DNA of 7,549 nucleotides. Origin: an uncultured Desulfobacterales bacterium. GTDB lineage: Bacteria > Desulfobacterota > Desulfobacteria > Desulfobacterales > G020354645. The stretch is taken from the NCBI GenBank assembly GCA_947259865.1, contig CAMYNZ010000182.1, positions 1-7,549 of the forward strand, read 5' to 3'. The notes beneath the pieces are model-generated. The model made no database searches, was not told the origin of the DNA, and was given only the letters and a program-made list of their open reading frames with translations. Every line of letters starts with the position of its first letter. The first letter of the stretch is position 1. Shown piece by piece: positions 1-5,612 of the stretch. The position numbers were made by a program, and so were the translations under genes.

Positions 1-6
1 TGAGGA

Positions 7-41
7 TTTTAGCTTTTCGTCCTCTCAACGAAAAGCTAAAA
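7..41. repeat. perfect 14-bp inverted repeat upstream of the ftcD-like gene
   Basis: TTTTAGCTTTTCGT (7-20) is the exact reverse complement of ACGAAAAGCTAAAA (28-41), with a 7-base spacer CCTCTCA. The stem is AT-rich (4 G/C of 14) and no clear T-run follows on either strand, so a classical intrinsic terminator is doubtful. It could end transcription of an upstream gene, be a protein-binding palindrome, or be part of the dispersed repeat that follows it. TGA at 1-3 could be the stop of an upstream gene, but this cannot be shown. Confidence 0.6.
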
Positions 42-50
42 CATAAAACC

Positions 51-79
51 CTCTGCGCTCTCTGCGCCTCCGCGGTGAG
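51..79. repeat. CTCTGCG-type intergenic repeat
   Basis: Three tandem near-copies of a unit of about 9-10 bases are present: CTCTGCGCT, CTCTGCGCC and CTCCGCGGT, followed by GAGA. I recall this motif (reverse complement beginning CACCGCGGAGGCGCAGAG) as a recurring non-coding sequence just upstream of genes in many bacterial genomes. Its function is unknown to me. Here it ends 7 bases before the AAAGGAG ribosome binding site of the first gene, so it would lie in the 5' leader if the promoter is upstream. The dispersed-repeat identity rests on memory. Confidence 0.5.
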
Positions 80-99
80 AATAAACAAAGGAGTAAACC

Positions 100-1005
100 A
101 TGGCCGGGATGAAAAAAATTATCGAATGCGTGCCGAATTTCAGTGAAGGCCGGGATGTGGGAAAAATCGAAAAAATAGTCGATCCGTTCAGGGGAAAAGA
201 CGACGTCAAACTGCTGGATTATCAAAGTGATGAAGACCACAACCGAATGGTCGTTACGGTTGTCGGATCACCGGAACCGTTGAAAAAAGCTGTTATAGAA
301 GCCATGGGAGTTGCCATCGACGTCATTGACATGCGCAAACACAAAGGACAGCATCCACGAATGGGCGCGGTTGACGTGGTGCCGTTTATTCCGCTCAAAA
401 ACGTTGATATGAAAGAAGCCGTCGGTATCTCCCAGGAGGTCGCCAAAGAAATATCAAAATTGCATAAACTACCTGTTTTTTTGTATGAAGAATCTGCCTC
501 CCGGCAGCAAACGCGAAACCTGGCAGCGATCAGAAAGGGCCAGTTCGAGGGGATGGCTGAAAAACTTAAAGACTCATCCTGGCAACCGGACTATGGCCCG
601 GCGGCAGTTCATCCAACCGCCGGTGTTACCGCCATCGGGGCCAGAATGCCGCTTGTGGCCTATAATGTTAATTTGGATACGCAGCAGCTGGATATTGCCG
701 ATGCAATTGCAAAAAAAGTCAGGCATATCAGCGGCGGTCTGCGATATTGCAAAGGTATCGGGATAGAACTGAAAGAACGGGGCATTGTCCAGGTTTCCAT
801 GAATATGACCGATTATACCCGGACAGCTCTTTACCGGGTTTTTGAGCTTATCCGCATAGAGGCCAAAAGATACGGCGTCAATATTGTCGGCAGTGAAATC
901 GTTGGCCTGGTCCCCATGGCGGCACTGATTGATACCGCTGCTTATTTTCTGGGATTGGAAGAATTTACAATGGAACAAGTGCTGGAAACCCGCATCTGGG
1001 AATAG
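100..1005 (+). CDS. ftcD: glutamate formimidoyltransferase
   Basis: Cytoplasmic enzyme (EC 2.1.2.5) that moves the formimino group of N-formimino-L-glutamate to tetrahydrofolate, giving 5-formimino-THF and glutamate, the late step of histidine degradation. The 301-residue length fits the stand-alone bacterial form rather than the roughly 540-residue fused FTCD. Visible signatures are IIECVPNFSEGRD (7-19), HKGQHPRMGAVDVVPF (81-96), WQPDYGP followed by HPTAGVTAIGARMPLVAYNVNLD, and GGLRYCKGIGIELKERGIVQ. His85 in the HPRMGAVDV motif aligns with the catalytic His82 of mammalian FTCD. ATG at 100 is chosen because AAAGGAG (87-93) lies 6 bases upstream; ATG at 109 is an alternative that starts closer to the family consensus. 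The cyclodeaminase half is a separate gene at 2477, with hutI between them. Glycine formimidoyltransferase of purine fermenters is related, but HutI next door favours glutamate. Confidence 0.93.
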   Translation: MAGMKKIIECVPNFSEGRDVGKIEKIVDPFRGKDDVKLLDYQSDEDHNRMVVTVVGSPEPLKKAVIEAMGVAIDVIDMRKHKGQHPRMGAVDVVPFIPLKNVDMKEAVGISQEVAKEISKLHKLPVFLYEESASRQQTRNLAAIRKGQFEGMAEKLKDSSWQPDYGPAAVHPTAGVTAIGARMPLVAYNVNLDTQQLDIADAIAKKVRHISGGLRYCKGIGIELKERGIVQVSMNMTDYTRTALYRVFELIRIEAKRYGVNIVGSEIVGLVPMAALIDTAAYFLGLEEFTMEQVLETRIWE

Positions 1006-1011
1006 TTGCAC

Positions 1012-1133
1012 GATGCTCGATGCTCGATACTCGGCGCACGGCACTCGGTTTACGAAATGATTATAAGAAACTGATCCGATCCTATAATATCGAGTATCGA
1101 GCATCCAGCATCCAGTATCGAGCATCGAGCATC
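1012..1133. repeat. hairpin-forming ATCGAGCATC repeat in the ftcD-hutI gap
   Basis: The left arm (1012-1033) is built of GATGCTCGAT units and ends in GATACTCG. Its reverse complement occurs twice in tandem on the right, at 1091-1112 and 1112-1133, each with one mismatch. The RNA could therefore fold into two alternative 22-bp stems around a loop of about 57 or 78 bases. It begins 6 bases after the ftcD stop codon. The unit resembles multi-copy repeats I remember from Desulfobacterota genomes. It may act as a transcript-stability or attenuation element inside the operon, but it has no T-tract. Confidence 0.75.
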
Positions 1134-1157
1134 TGTAGCATTGCTGAGAATGAATCG

Positions 1158-1208
1158 ATGACCGAAGAATTACAAGTGGGCAGCAAATCATACGGATGGG
1201 AAATATGA
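1158..1208 (+). other. possible 16-codon leader ORF overlapping the hutI start
   Basis: ATG at 1158 opens MTEELQVGSKSYGWEI and stops at TGA 1206-1208, so its end overlaps the chosen hutI start as ATGA (1205-1208). That arrangement would allow translational coupling into hutI. Only a weak purine stretch (GAGAATGAA) precedes it, and the peptide resembles nothing I know. Chance, or the remnant of a gene broken by the repeat just upstream, are equally possible. Confidence 0.15.
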
Positions 1209-2464
1209 ACGGCAATATAATCATAAAAAATGCAGCTCAGGTGGTTACCTGCAGTGGATTTAAAGCCAGGTGCGGCAAGGAGATGTCAGATCTGCATATC
1301 ATCGAAAACGGTGCGGTAGTCGTTGAAAAGGGTGTGATTAAAGCGGTGGGGCGCTCAGCCGATTTACTGGCGAATTTCGACCAGACGGGGTATGCCGTCA
1401 TCGATGCAACCGATAAAGCGGTGTTGCCGGGTTTTGTGGATTCCCATACTCATCTGGTTTTTGGTGGCTATCGGGCTGAAGAATTCTCGTGGCGATTGCG
1501 CGGTGACAGCTATATGGAAATCATGAAACGCGGCGGTGGAATTGTAAACACGGTACATTCAACCCGTGAGGCCAGTCTGGAGGCGTTGATCAAATCCGGA
1601 CTCAAACGGCTCGATTCGATGCTTTCTTACGGTGTAACTACAGTTGAAGGCAAAAGCGGTTACGGGCTGGATCGTGACACCGAAATTAAGCAACTGGAAG
1701 CCATGCAACAACTTGATAAGCTGCATCCCGTGGATGTGGTCGGCACCTTTCTGGGAGCACATGCTGTACCAATAGAGTATACGGGTCGACAGGATGCTTT
1801 TCTTGATTTTATAATTCAAGATGTCATACCTGAGGTTGTGCAACGGAATCTCGCCGAGTTTTGTGACATTTTTTGTGAAAAAAATGTTTTTTCGGTGCAA
1901 CAGTCCAGAAGGTTGTTAAAAAAAGCAAATAAATTGGGATTAAAATCAAAAATTCACGCTGATGAAATCGTACAGCTGGGCGGGGCGGAGCTGGCGGCTG
2001 AACTGGGCGCCGTCTCGGCGGATCACTTGCTTCAGGCTTCGAATAAAGGAATTCGAGACCTTGCCGCGGCCGGTGTGGTGGCGACCTTGCTTCCGGGAAC
2101 GGCTTTCAGCTTGAAGGAGCCATACGCCAGAGGTCGATATATGATCGATCAAAACTGTGCCGTGGCCCTGGCCACCGATCTTAATCCGGGAAGCTGTTTT
2201 TCAGAGTCAATTCCCTTGATTATTGCCCTGGCAACGCTGTATATGGATATCAGCACCGAGGAAGCGGTCACGGCTATAACCCTGAACGGTGCGGCCGCCC
2301 TGGACAGGGCTGACCGTACCGGAAGCATTGATAACGGCAAAAAAGGCGATCTTGTCATTTTAGAATTCCCATCCTATAAATTTATGCCCTACCACATCGG
2401 CATCAGCACGGTAGAAAAAGTGATAAAAAACGGAAATTTAGTATTTGATGGTGCAATCGTGTAA
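1205..2464 (+). CDS. hutI: imidazolonepropionase
   Basis: Metal-dependent amidohydrolase (EC 3.5.2.7) that hydrolyses 4-imidazolone-5-propionate to N-formimino-L-glutamate, the substrate of the preceding gene product. From the start at 1205 it has 419 residues, normal for HutI (about 400-420). Motifs (419-residue numbering): metal-binding DSHTH with His81 and His83 followed by LVFGG; Arg90 in GGYRAEE and Tyr153 in KSGYGL, positions that contact the substrate propionate in Bacillus subtilis HutI; GAHAVP with His186; KIHADE with His251; ATDLNPGS with Asp325. No key residue is missing. ATG at 1205 has GGATGGGA just upstream; an in-frame ATG at 1196 has no good ribosome binding site. The stretch 1790-1960 is AT-rich with long A and T runs but keeps frame. 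The cyclodeaminase gene follows after 12 bases, indicating cotranscription. Confidence 0.95.
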   Translation: MNGNIIIKNAAQVVTCSGFKARCGKEMSDLHIIENGAVVVEKGVIKAVGRSADLLANFDQTGYAVIDATDKAVLPGFVDSHTHLVFGGYRAEEFSWRLRGDSYMEIMKRGGGIVNTVHSTREASLEALIKSGLKRLDSMLSYGVTTVEGKSGYGLDRDTEIKQLEAMQQLDKLHPVDVVGTFLGAHAVPIEYTGRQDAFLDFIIQDVIPEVVQRNLAEFCDIFCEKNVFSVQQSRRLLKKANKLGLKSKIHADEIVQLGGAELAAELGAVSADHLLQASNKGIRDLAAAGVVATLLPGTAFSLKEPYARGRYMIDQNCAVALATDLNPGSCFSESIPLIIALATLYMDISTEEAVTAITLNGAAALDRADRTGSIDNGKKGDLVILEFPSYKFMPYHIGISTVEKVIKNGNLVFDGAIV

Positions 2465-2476
2465 AGGAATCAAGCA

Positions 2477-3094
2477 ATGCTGGCGAATTTGACGATTAAA
2501 GAGTATCTGGAAAAAACGGCATCCAATACGGCTTTGCCGGGTGGCGGCAGCGGGGCTGCCTTGAGTGCGGCGGTTGCTGCCAGCCTGGTGGAGATGGTGG
2601 CAAACTTAACCATCGGCAAAAAGGGCTTTGAAGCGGTGGAAGCGCAAATGAAAAAAATAGCAAAACAAGCTTCCGAATCAAGGCACAGGCTGACCGAACA
2701 GATCGATCGAGATTCAGATGCCTATAATCAAGTGATGACAGCCTTCAAAATGCCCCGGGAAACTGAAGCCCAAAAAAAATTGCGAAGCGAAGCGATTCAA
2801 AACGGCCTGAAACAGGCTGCCCGGGTTCCACTGGGAGTCGCTCAGGATGCACTCGAAATCATCGAATTGGCCCGAGAGGTCGTGGCAAAAGGAAATAAAA
2901 ATGCGGTTACCGATGGCGCTGTGGGGGTCATGATGGCCAGAACTGCGGCAATGGGGGCTTTATTCAATGTCAAAATTAATCTAAGCGCCATCAAAGACAG
3001 CGATTTTGTCAGGCAGGTCGCAGCACAAGTAACACAACTGGAAAAAGAGATCATAATAAAAGAAAAGGAAATACTGGCACAGGTTAAAATATAA
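2477..3094 (+). CDS. fchA: formimidotetrahydrofolate cyclodeaminase (FTCD_C / FchA family)
   Basis: Cytoplasmic enzyme of the cyclodeaminase/cyclohydrolase family (the C-terminal half of mammalian FTCD). In this context it should convert 5-formimino-THF to 5,10-methenyl-THF with release of ammonia (EC 4.3.1.4). The family also contains methenyl-THF cyclohydrolase FchA of C1 metabolism, which sequence alone cannot exclude. Its 205 residues match the all-helical family size. Seen: PGGGSGAALSAAVAASLVEM (21-40) followed by VANLTIGKK, the folate-site glycine-rich helix start; DRDSDAYNQVM (78-87 region) then FKMP; and GNKNAVTDGAVGVMMA (139-154). AAAGGAA (2463-2469) sits 7 bases before the ATG and overlaps the hutI stop. 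The C-terminal 20 residues are strongly charged and helical. Placement after ftcD and hutI favours the cyclodeaminase role. Confidence 0.9.
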   Translation: MLANLTIKEYLEKTASNTALPGGGSGAALSAAVAASLVEMVANLTIGKKGFEAVEAQMKKIAKQASESRHRLTEQIDRDSDAYNQVMTAFKMPRETEAQKKLRSEAIQNGLKQAARVPLGVAQDALEIIELAREVVAKGNKNAVTDGAVGVMMARTAAMGALFNVKINLSAIKDSDFVRQVAAQVTQLEKEIIIKEKEILAQVKI

Positions 3095-3113
3095 CTAAGA
3101 CCCTGGAGTTTTC

Positions 3114-3881
3114 ATGGATGTCATTGCACGAATCGTTGAATTGATGCAGAATCAAGAAACGCATTGTCTGGCCACCATCGTGGAATCCTCGGACCCCGGT
3201 ATTCCCGTCGGCCAGAAAGTAATTGTCCTGAAAGATGGATCAATAGAGGGTGCCTTCAGCTCTTCCCGAATTCATGCTGCCATAGGCGGTTTTGCAGCCG
3301 AAGCGATCAGGGCAAATGAGAAGCGCATGGTTGAAATAGGCAGCGGCATCAAGGTATTTTTGGAGGTTTTCTCCAACGAGACCCGGCTACTGGTTTGCGG
3401 TGCCGGACACATTGCCATGCCCCTTGCAGGTTTTGCCCGCCAGGTGGGTTTTCGCGTAACCGTACTCGACGACCGTAAAGATTATGCCCATCCATCCCGT
3501 TTTCCGGATTGTGAAGTCATTGCTGCGGATTTTATTACTGCCCTGGACGATATGCCGCTGGGAACTTCAACTTTCGTTGTGGTGATTACACGTGGCCACG
3601 AACACGACGTCGATTGCCTGGGAGAGATTTTACAGAAGGAAACGGCTTACGTTGGCCTGATCGGCAGCCGCCGAAGAGTGCGTATTGTTCTCGAAGAGTT
3701 GGAAAAATCCGGTATCCCGCCCCAACGTCTCAATCAGGTATTTACGCCCATCGGGCTTCCTATCGGCGCCGAATCACCCGATGAAATCGCGCTTTCCATC
3801 ATATCCGAGCTTGTGTGTGTGCGCCGTAAAGGATCGTCTCAGGCACGTACGATGCGAAAAGCAGTAGGAATCGAGATATGA
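3114..3881 (+). CDS. XdhC/CoxI-family molybdoenzyme maturation protein
   Basis: XdhC-type chaperones bind molybdenum cofactor, help its sulfuration and insert it into xanthine-dehydrogenase-like hydroxylases. This 255-residue protein has a short N-terminal XdhC domain (about 5-88) and a C-terminal Rossmann domain (about 91-235). The latter shows LLVCGAGHIAMPLA (92-105) and VTVLDDRKDYAHPSRFP, then TRGHEHD (159-165), GLIGSRRR (181-188) and PIGLPIGAESPDEIALSI near the end, all usual for the family. The N-terminal domain is atypical: where most members carry GSTPR and a GGGC motif, it reads SSDPGIPVGQ and GAFSSSRI. GGAG (3105-3108) lies 5 bases before the ATG, and the gap to the cyclodeaminase gene is 19 bases. 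The stop overlaps the next start (ATGA). No molybdenum hydroxylase is in the window, so the client enzyme is unknown. Confidence 0.88.
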   Translation: MDVIARIVELMQNQETHCLATIVESSDPGIPVGQKVIVLKDGSIEGAFSSSRIHAAIGGFAAEAIRANEKRMVEIGSGIKVFLEVFSNETRLLVCGAGHIAMPLAGFARQVGFRVTVLDDRKDYAHPSRFPDCEVIAADFITALDDMPLGTSTFVVVITRGHEHDVDCLGEILQKETAYVGLIGSRRRVRIVLEELEKSGIPPQRLNQVFTPIGLPIGAESPDEIALSIISELVCVRRKGSSQARTMRKAVGIEI

Positions 3882-4195
3882 CTGACAAAGAAATATTTCA
3901 AAAAATTGCGGAGCTCAAAAATCGCGGCCTCCCGATATGTCTGGCCACCATTGTTGAAGCTGCCGGTTCCACCCCTCGAGAGGTCGGCGCCAAGATGATC
4001 ATCTGTGTCGATGGGACGATTTACGGATCCGTGGGGGGCGGTTGCGGAGAAGACCAGGTGCGCAGTGCCGCACTGCGCAGCCTGCTTTCGACTAAAACGC
4101 CCGAACTTGTAGAAGTAAAACTCACGGACGACATCGGCACAAGAGGCGGAGATGTATGTGGCGGAACCATGCGGATCTTTGTTGAACCACTGTAA
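3878..4195 (+). CDS. stand-alone XdhC N-terminal-domain protein
   Basis: This 105-residue protein is a single XdhC/CoxI N-terminal domain without the Rossmann part. It carries the canonical motifs that the preceding gene lacks: EAAGSTPREVGAKMI (27-41), YGSVGGGCGEDQVRSAALRS (49-68) and the terminal GDVCGGTMRIFVEPL (91-105). Its start overlaps the previous stop (ATGA, 3878-3881), so translation is probably coupled and the two products may act as one complex. The two genes share CLATIVE at both protein and near-identical DNA level (GTCTGGCCACCATCG at 3166, GTCTGGCCACCATTG at 3939), which fits an old tandem duplication of the domain. Separate N-terminal-domain proteins are known in molybdenum-hydroxylase clusters. 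Truncation of a full-length gene is an alternative, but the clean stop and intact domain argue for a functional small protein. Confidence 0.85.
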   Translation: MTDKEIFQKIAELKNRGLPICLATIVEAAGSTPREVGAKMIICVDGTIYGSVGGGCGEDQVRSAALRSLLSTKTPELVEVKLTDDIGTRGGDVCGGTMRIFVEPL

Positions 4196-4230
4196 ATAGC
4201 CTTTTTGGATCTAGGCAGTTAATTATCTTG

Positions 4231-4328
4231 GCCACTGCATGAATCACCAGCGACTGCATCGTGCGAACTCATGTATAAGGGATCGTAACGCAAGAACAGT
4301 GATCAAATATAAAGCATTGGGCCAGGGG
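4231..4328 (+). repeat. leader-type repeat, copy A
   Basis: Diverged forward copy of the sequence that precedes the SDR gene. Shared blocks with copy C are CTGCAT-AATCA-CAG, TGCGAACTCATG, GGGATC, CGCAAGAACAG and GATCA, ending in GCCAGGGG (4321-4328), which corresponds to GCCAGGAG, the ribosome-binding region, in copy C. No SDR-like coding sequence follows copy A. With copy B it forms an imperfect inverted repeat. Confidence 0.7.
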
Positions 4329-4371
4329 AATGAATCGGCATTGTGCGAGTAAATCCCATCTCGGTTATAGC

Positions 4372-4434
4372 CTGTTCTTGCGCAACGCTTCCTAATACAT
4401 TCAGACAGCGCACGATTTCGCTGCTGATAATTCA
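4372..4434 (-). repeat. leader-type repeat, copy B (inverted)
   Basis: Read on the minus strand this segment begins TGAATTATCAGC, continues with ATCGTGCG and ATGTATTAGG, and ends GCGCAAGAACAG. It parallels copy A (TGAATCACCAGC, ATCGTGCG, ATGTATAAGG, ACGCAAGAACAG) with small gaps. A and B are about 72 bases apart, so RNA through the region could fold into a long imperfect stem. GGAATGAAT (4327-4335) and ATTCATTCC (4430-4438) form a perfect 9-bp pair framing this half. Confidence 0.65.
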
Positions 4435-4454
4435 TTCCGCTAGCATTTTTACGA

Positions 4455-4655
4455 ATTATCCAGTTCAGCGGTCGGGGCGATGCTTTGAACCGCAGAATAT
4501 CGAATACAGAATACTGAATGTCGAAGTAAAAATACTTCTGCGGTTCGATATTCCTTGTTCGATATTCGATATTCAATCCGTCTTAGCTTGGTAAGCCAGG
4601 GTGTAACACGGTATCTTGTTAAAAAAAAATTGCCCCGACCCCTGAACGGGTTAAA
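4455..4655. mobile_element. MITE-like inverted-repeat element
   Basis: The ends 4455-4478 and 4632-4655 are reverse complements at 20 of 24 positions. The inner core is GTTCAGCGGTCGGGGC at the left against GCCCCGACCCCTGAAC at the right (one mismatch). Inside are further palindromes: GAACCGCAGAA (4487-4497) with TTCTGCGGTTC (4536-4546), and AATATCGAATA (4496-4506) with TATTCGATATT (4563-4573). There is no coding capacity for a transposase. A related half-element in opposite orientation begins at 7448. Non-autonomous transposable element or REP/BIME-like family is the best description; no target-site duplication is evident by eye. Confidence 0.6.
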
Positions 4656-4693
4656 GTCACCTGTTGGGGGGGCTCATTGAACAGGTCGCTGCA

Positions 4694-4789
4694 TCAATCA
4701 TCAGTTTCGCCATGGCGGGATGCGAACTCATGCATACGGGATCCTATCGCAAGAACAGCGATCATTACAATTAAACAATTTGCCAGGAG
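4694..4789 (+). repeat. leader-type repeat, copy C (upstream of the SDR gene)
   Basis: Direct counterpart of copy A with the shared blocks TGCGAACTCATG (4720-4731), GGGATC, CGCAAGAACAG (4748-4758), GATCA and GCCAGGAG (4782-4789). The final block includes the AGGAG ribosome binding site (4785-4789) of the SDR gene, 6 bases before its ATG. So the repeat family reaches into the translation-initiation region. Confidence 0.65.
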
Positions 4790-4795
4790 TGCGTC

Positions 4796-5563
4796 ATGCA
4801 AAATCGATGGAATCTTGATGGTAAGTTTGCCCTGATAACCGGAGCAACCAAGGGTATCGGGCGAGGAATCGCGGAAGAATTCTTAGAACTGGGGGCCACG
4901 ATTTTTATCGTTTCTCGATCAGACCAGCAGGTAAAAGCCGCCCTCGAGACGTGGCAGAATGCCGGATTAAAGTCCCATGGCATGGCAGCTGATATTGCGG
5001 AGGCCGATCATCGAAGAAAGATCTTCGGGAAAATCGAAGATCTTAGGGGCCGGCTGGATATTGTTGTGAATAATGTCGGCACCAACATCCGCAAAAAAAC
5101 GGTGGAATATACCGATGAAGAATACAACCGAATTATGGCAACCAATCTCAAGGCCACCTTTGAAATCAGTCGCCTGTCCTACCCCTATTTAAAAAACGCC
5201 CATCAGGGCTGTATCGTTAATATTGCCTCGGTGGCAGGATTGACAGCGCTGCGCACCGGCACGCCCTACGCCATGAGCAAGGCGGCCCTGGCGCAGTTTA
5301 GCCGAAACCTGGCGGTGGAGTGGGCACCCGACAACATTCGTGTCAACGCCGTTGCCCCCTGGTATATAAGAACGCCGCTGGTCGAGCCGGTCTTGAAGGA
5401 CAAGGAGTTTTATGCAGAGGTGCTGTCGCGAACCCCCCTGAAACGGATCGGCGAACCGGCAGAGGTTGCCGGATTGGTCGCCTTCCTTTGCATGCCGGCG
5501 GCTTCGTATATTACCGGGCAGTGCATTGCAGTGGACGGCGGGTTCACCATCTACGGTTTTTAG
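4796..5563 (+). CDS. tropinone-reductase-like short-chain dehydrogenase (SDR)
   Basis: Classical SDR oxidoreductase of 255 residues, cytoplasmic, reducing or oxidising an unidentified carbonyl/alcohol substrate with NAD(P)H. Seen: cofactor loop TGATKGIG (15-22), NNVG (92-95), Asn117, catalytic Ser145 in NIASVAG, and Tyr158 and Lys162 in YAMSK. The C-terminal [16 protein letters not shown] (227-242) and VDGG are nearly the same as in plant tropinone reductases, as are the N-terminal RWNLDGK and the ETWQ helix. Lys19 and Arg41 sit where tropinone reductases bind the 2'-phosphate of NADPH, so NADPH is the likely cofactor. Start chosen for AGGAG (4785-4789) at 6 bases. A PLP-enzyme gene follows after 49 bases, probably cotranscribed. 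Many bacterial relatives of this group act on sugar acids or ketones rather than alkaloids, so the substrate stays open. Confidence 0.9.
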   Translation: MQNRWNLDGKFALITGATKGIGRGIAEEFLELGATIFIVSRSDQQVKAALETWQNAGLKSHGMAADIAEADHRRKIFGKIEDLRGRLDIVVNNVGTNIRKKTVEYTDEEYNRIMATNLKATFEISRLSYPYLKNAHQGCIVNIASVAGLTALRTGTPYAMSKAALAQFSRNLAVEWAPDNIRVNAVAPWYIRTPLVEPVLKDKEFYAEVLSRTPLKRIGEPAEVAGLVAFLCMPAASYITGQCIAVDGGFTIYGF

Positions 5564-5612
5564 TCCGATATTCTCGGCCATCCCAAAATAAATATTTCAA
5601 ACAGGTGTGAAA

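Larger units (their letters stand above)
4196..4795. other. 600-base intergenic region made of repeats
   Basis: No convincing gene lies here: the open frames on both strands run through repeats and lack ribosome binding sites. It contains, in order, repeat copy A (forward), copy B (inverted), a MITE-like inverted-repeat element, a short hairpin (ACCTGTT 4659-4665 with AACAGGT 4680-4686) and copy C (forward). Copy C abuts the SDR gene and should contain or adjoin its promoter, though I can point to no convincing -35/-10 pair. No clear intrinsic terminator follows the stop codon at 4193-4195. Confidence 0.7.

Noticed and set aside
1020..1208. 62-codon frame on the plus strand before hutI
   Set aside because: Its codons translate the ATCGAGCATC repeat array (IEYRASSI-like units), with no ribosome binding site; only the last 16 codons are noted separately.
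574..1224. 216-codon frame on the minus strand
   Set aside because: It lies antisense to the clearly real formimidoyltransferase gene and the hairpin repeat; the protein has low complexity and no recognisable family.
1877..1893. GAAAAAAATGTTTTTTC as a programmed frameshift site in hutI
   Set aside because: The frame is continuous, conserved HutI motifs flank it on both sides, and the encoded CEKNVFSV region fits the family; it is an AT-rich stretch only.
4199..4216. Terminator after the second XdhC gene
   Set aside because: Only a 4-bp GCCT/AGGC pair around a T-run can be drawn; the T-run is in the loop rather than after the stem.
4231..4438. Copies A and B as integron attC sites
   Set aside because: No GTTRRRY/RYYYAAC pair at the ends, no integrase, and the neighbouring genes are not arranged as promoterless cassettes.
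4244..4576. 110-codon minus-strand frame and 83-codon plus-strand frame in the repeat region
   Set aside because: Both run through the inverted repeats and the MITE-like element, and neither has a ribosome binding site or a recognisable domain.
4659..4686. ACCTGTT/AACAGGT hairpin as an operator
   Set aside because: A single 7-bp pair with a 14-base loop is too little to call a regulator site; it is noted only as part of the intergenic description.
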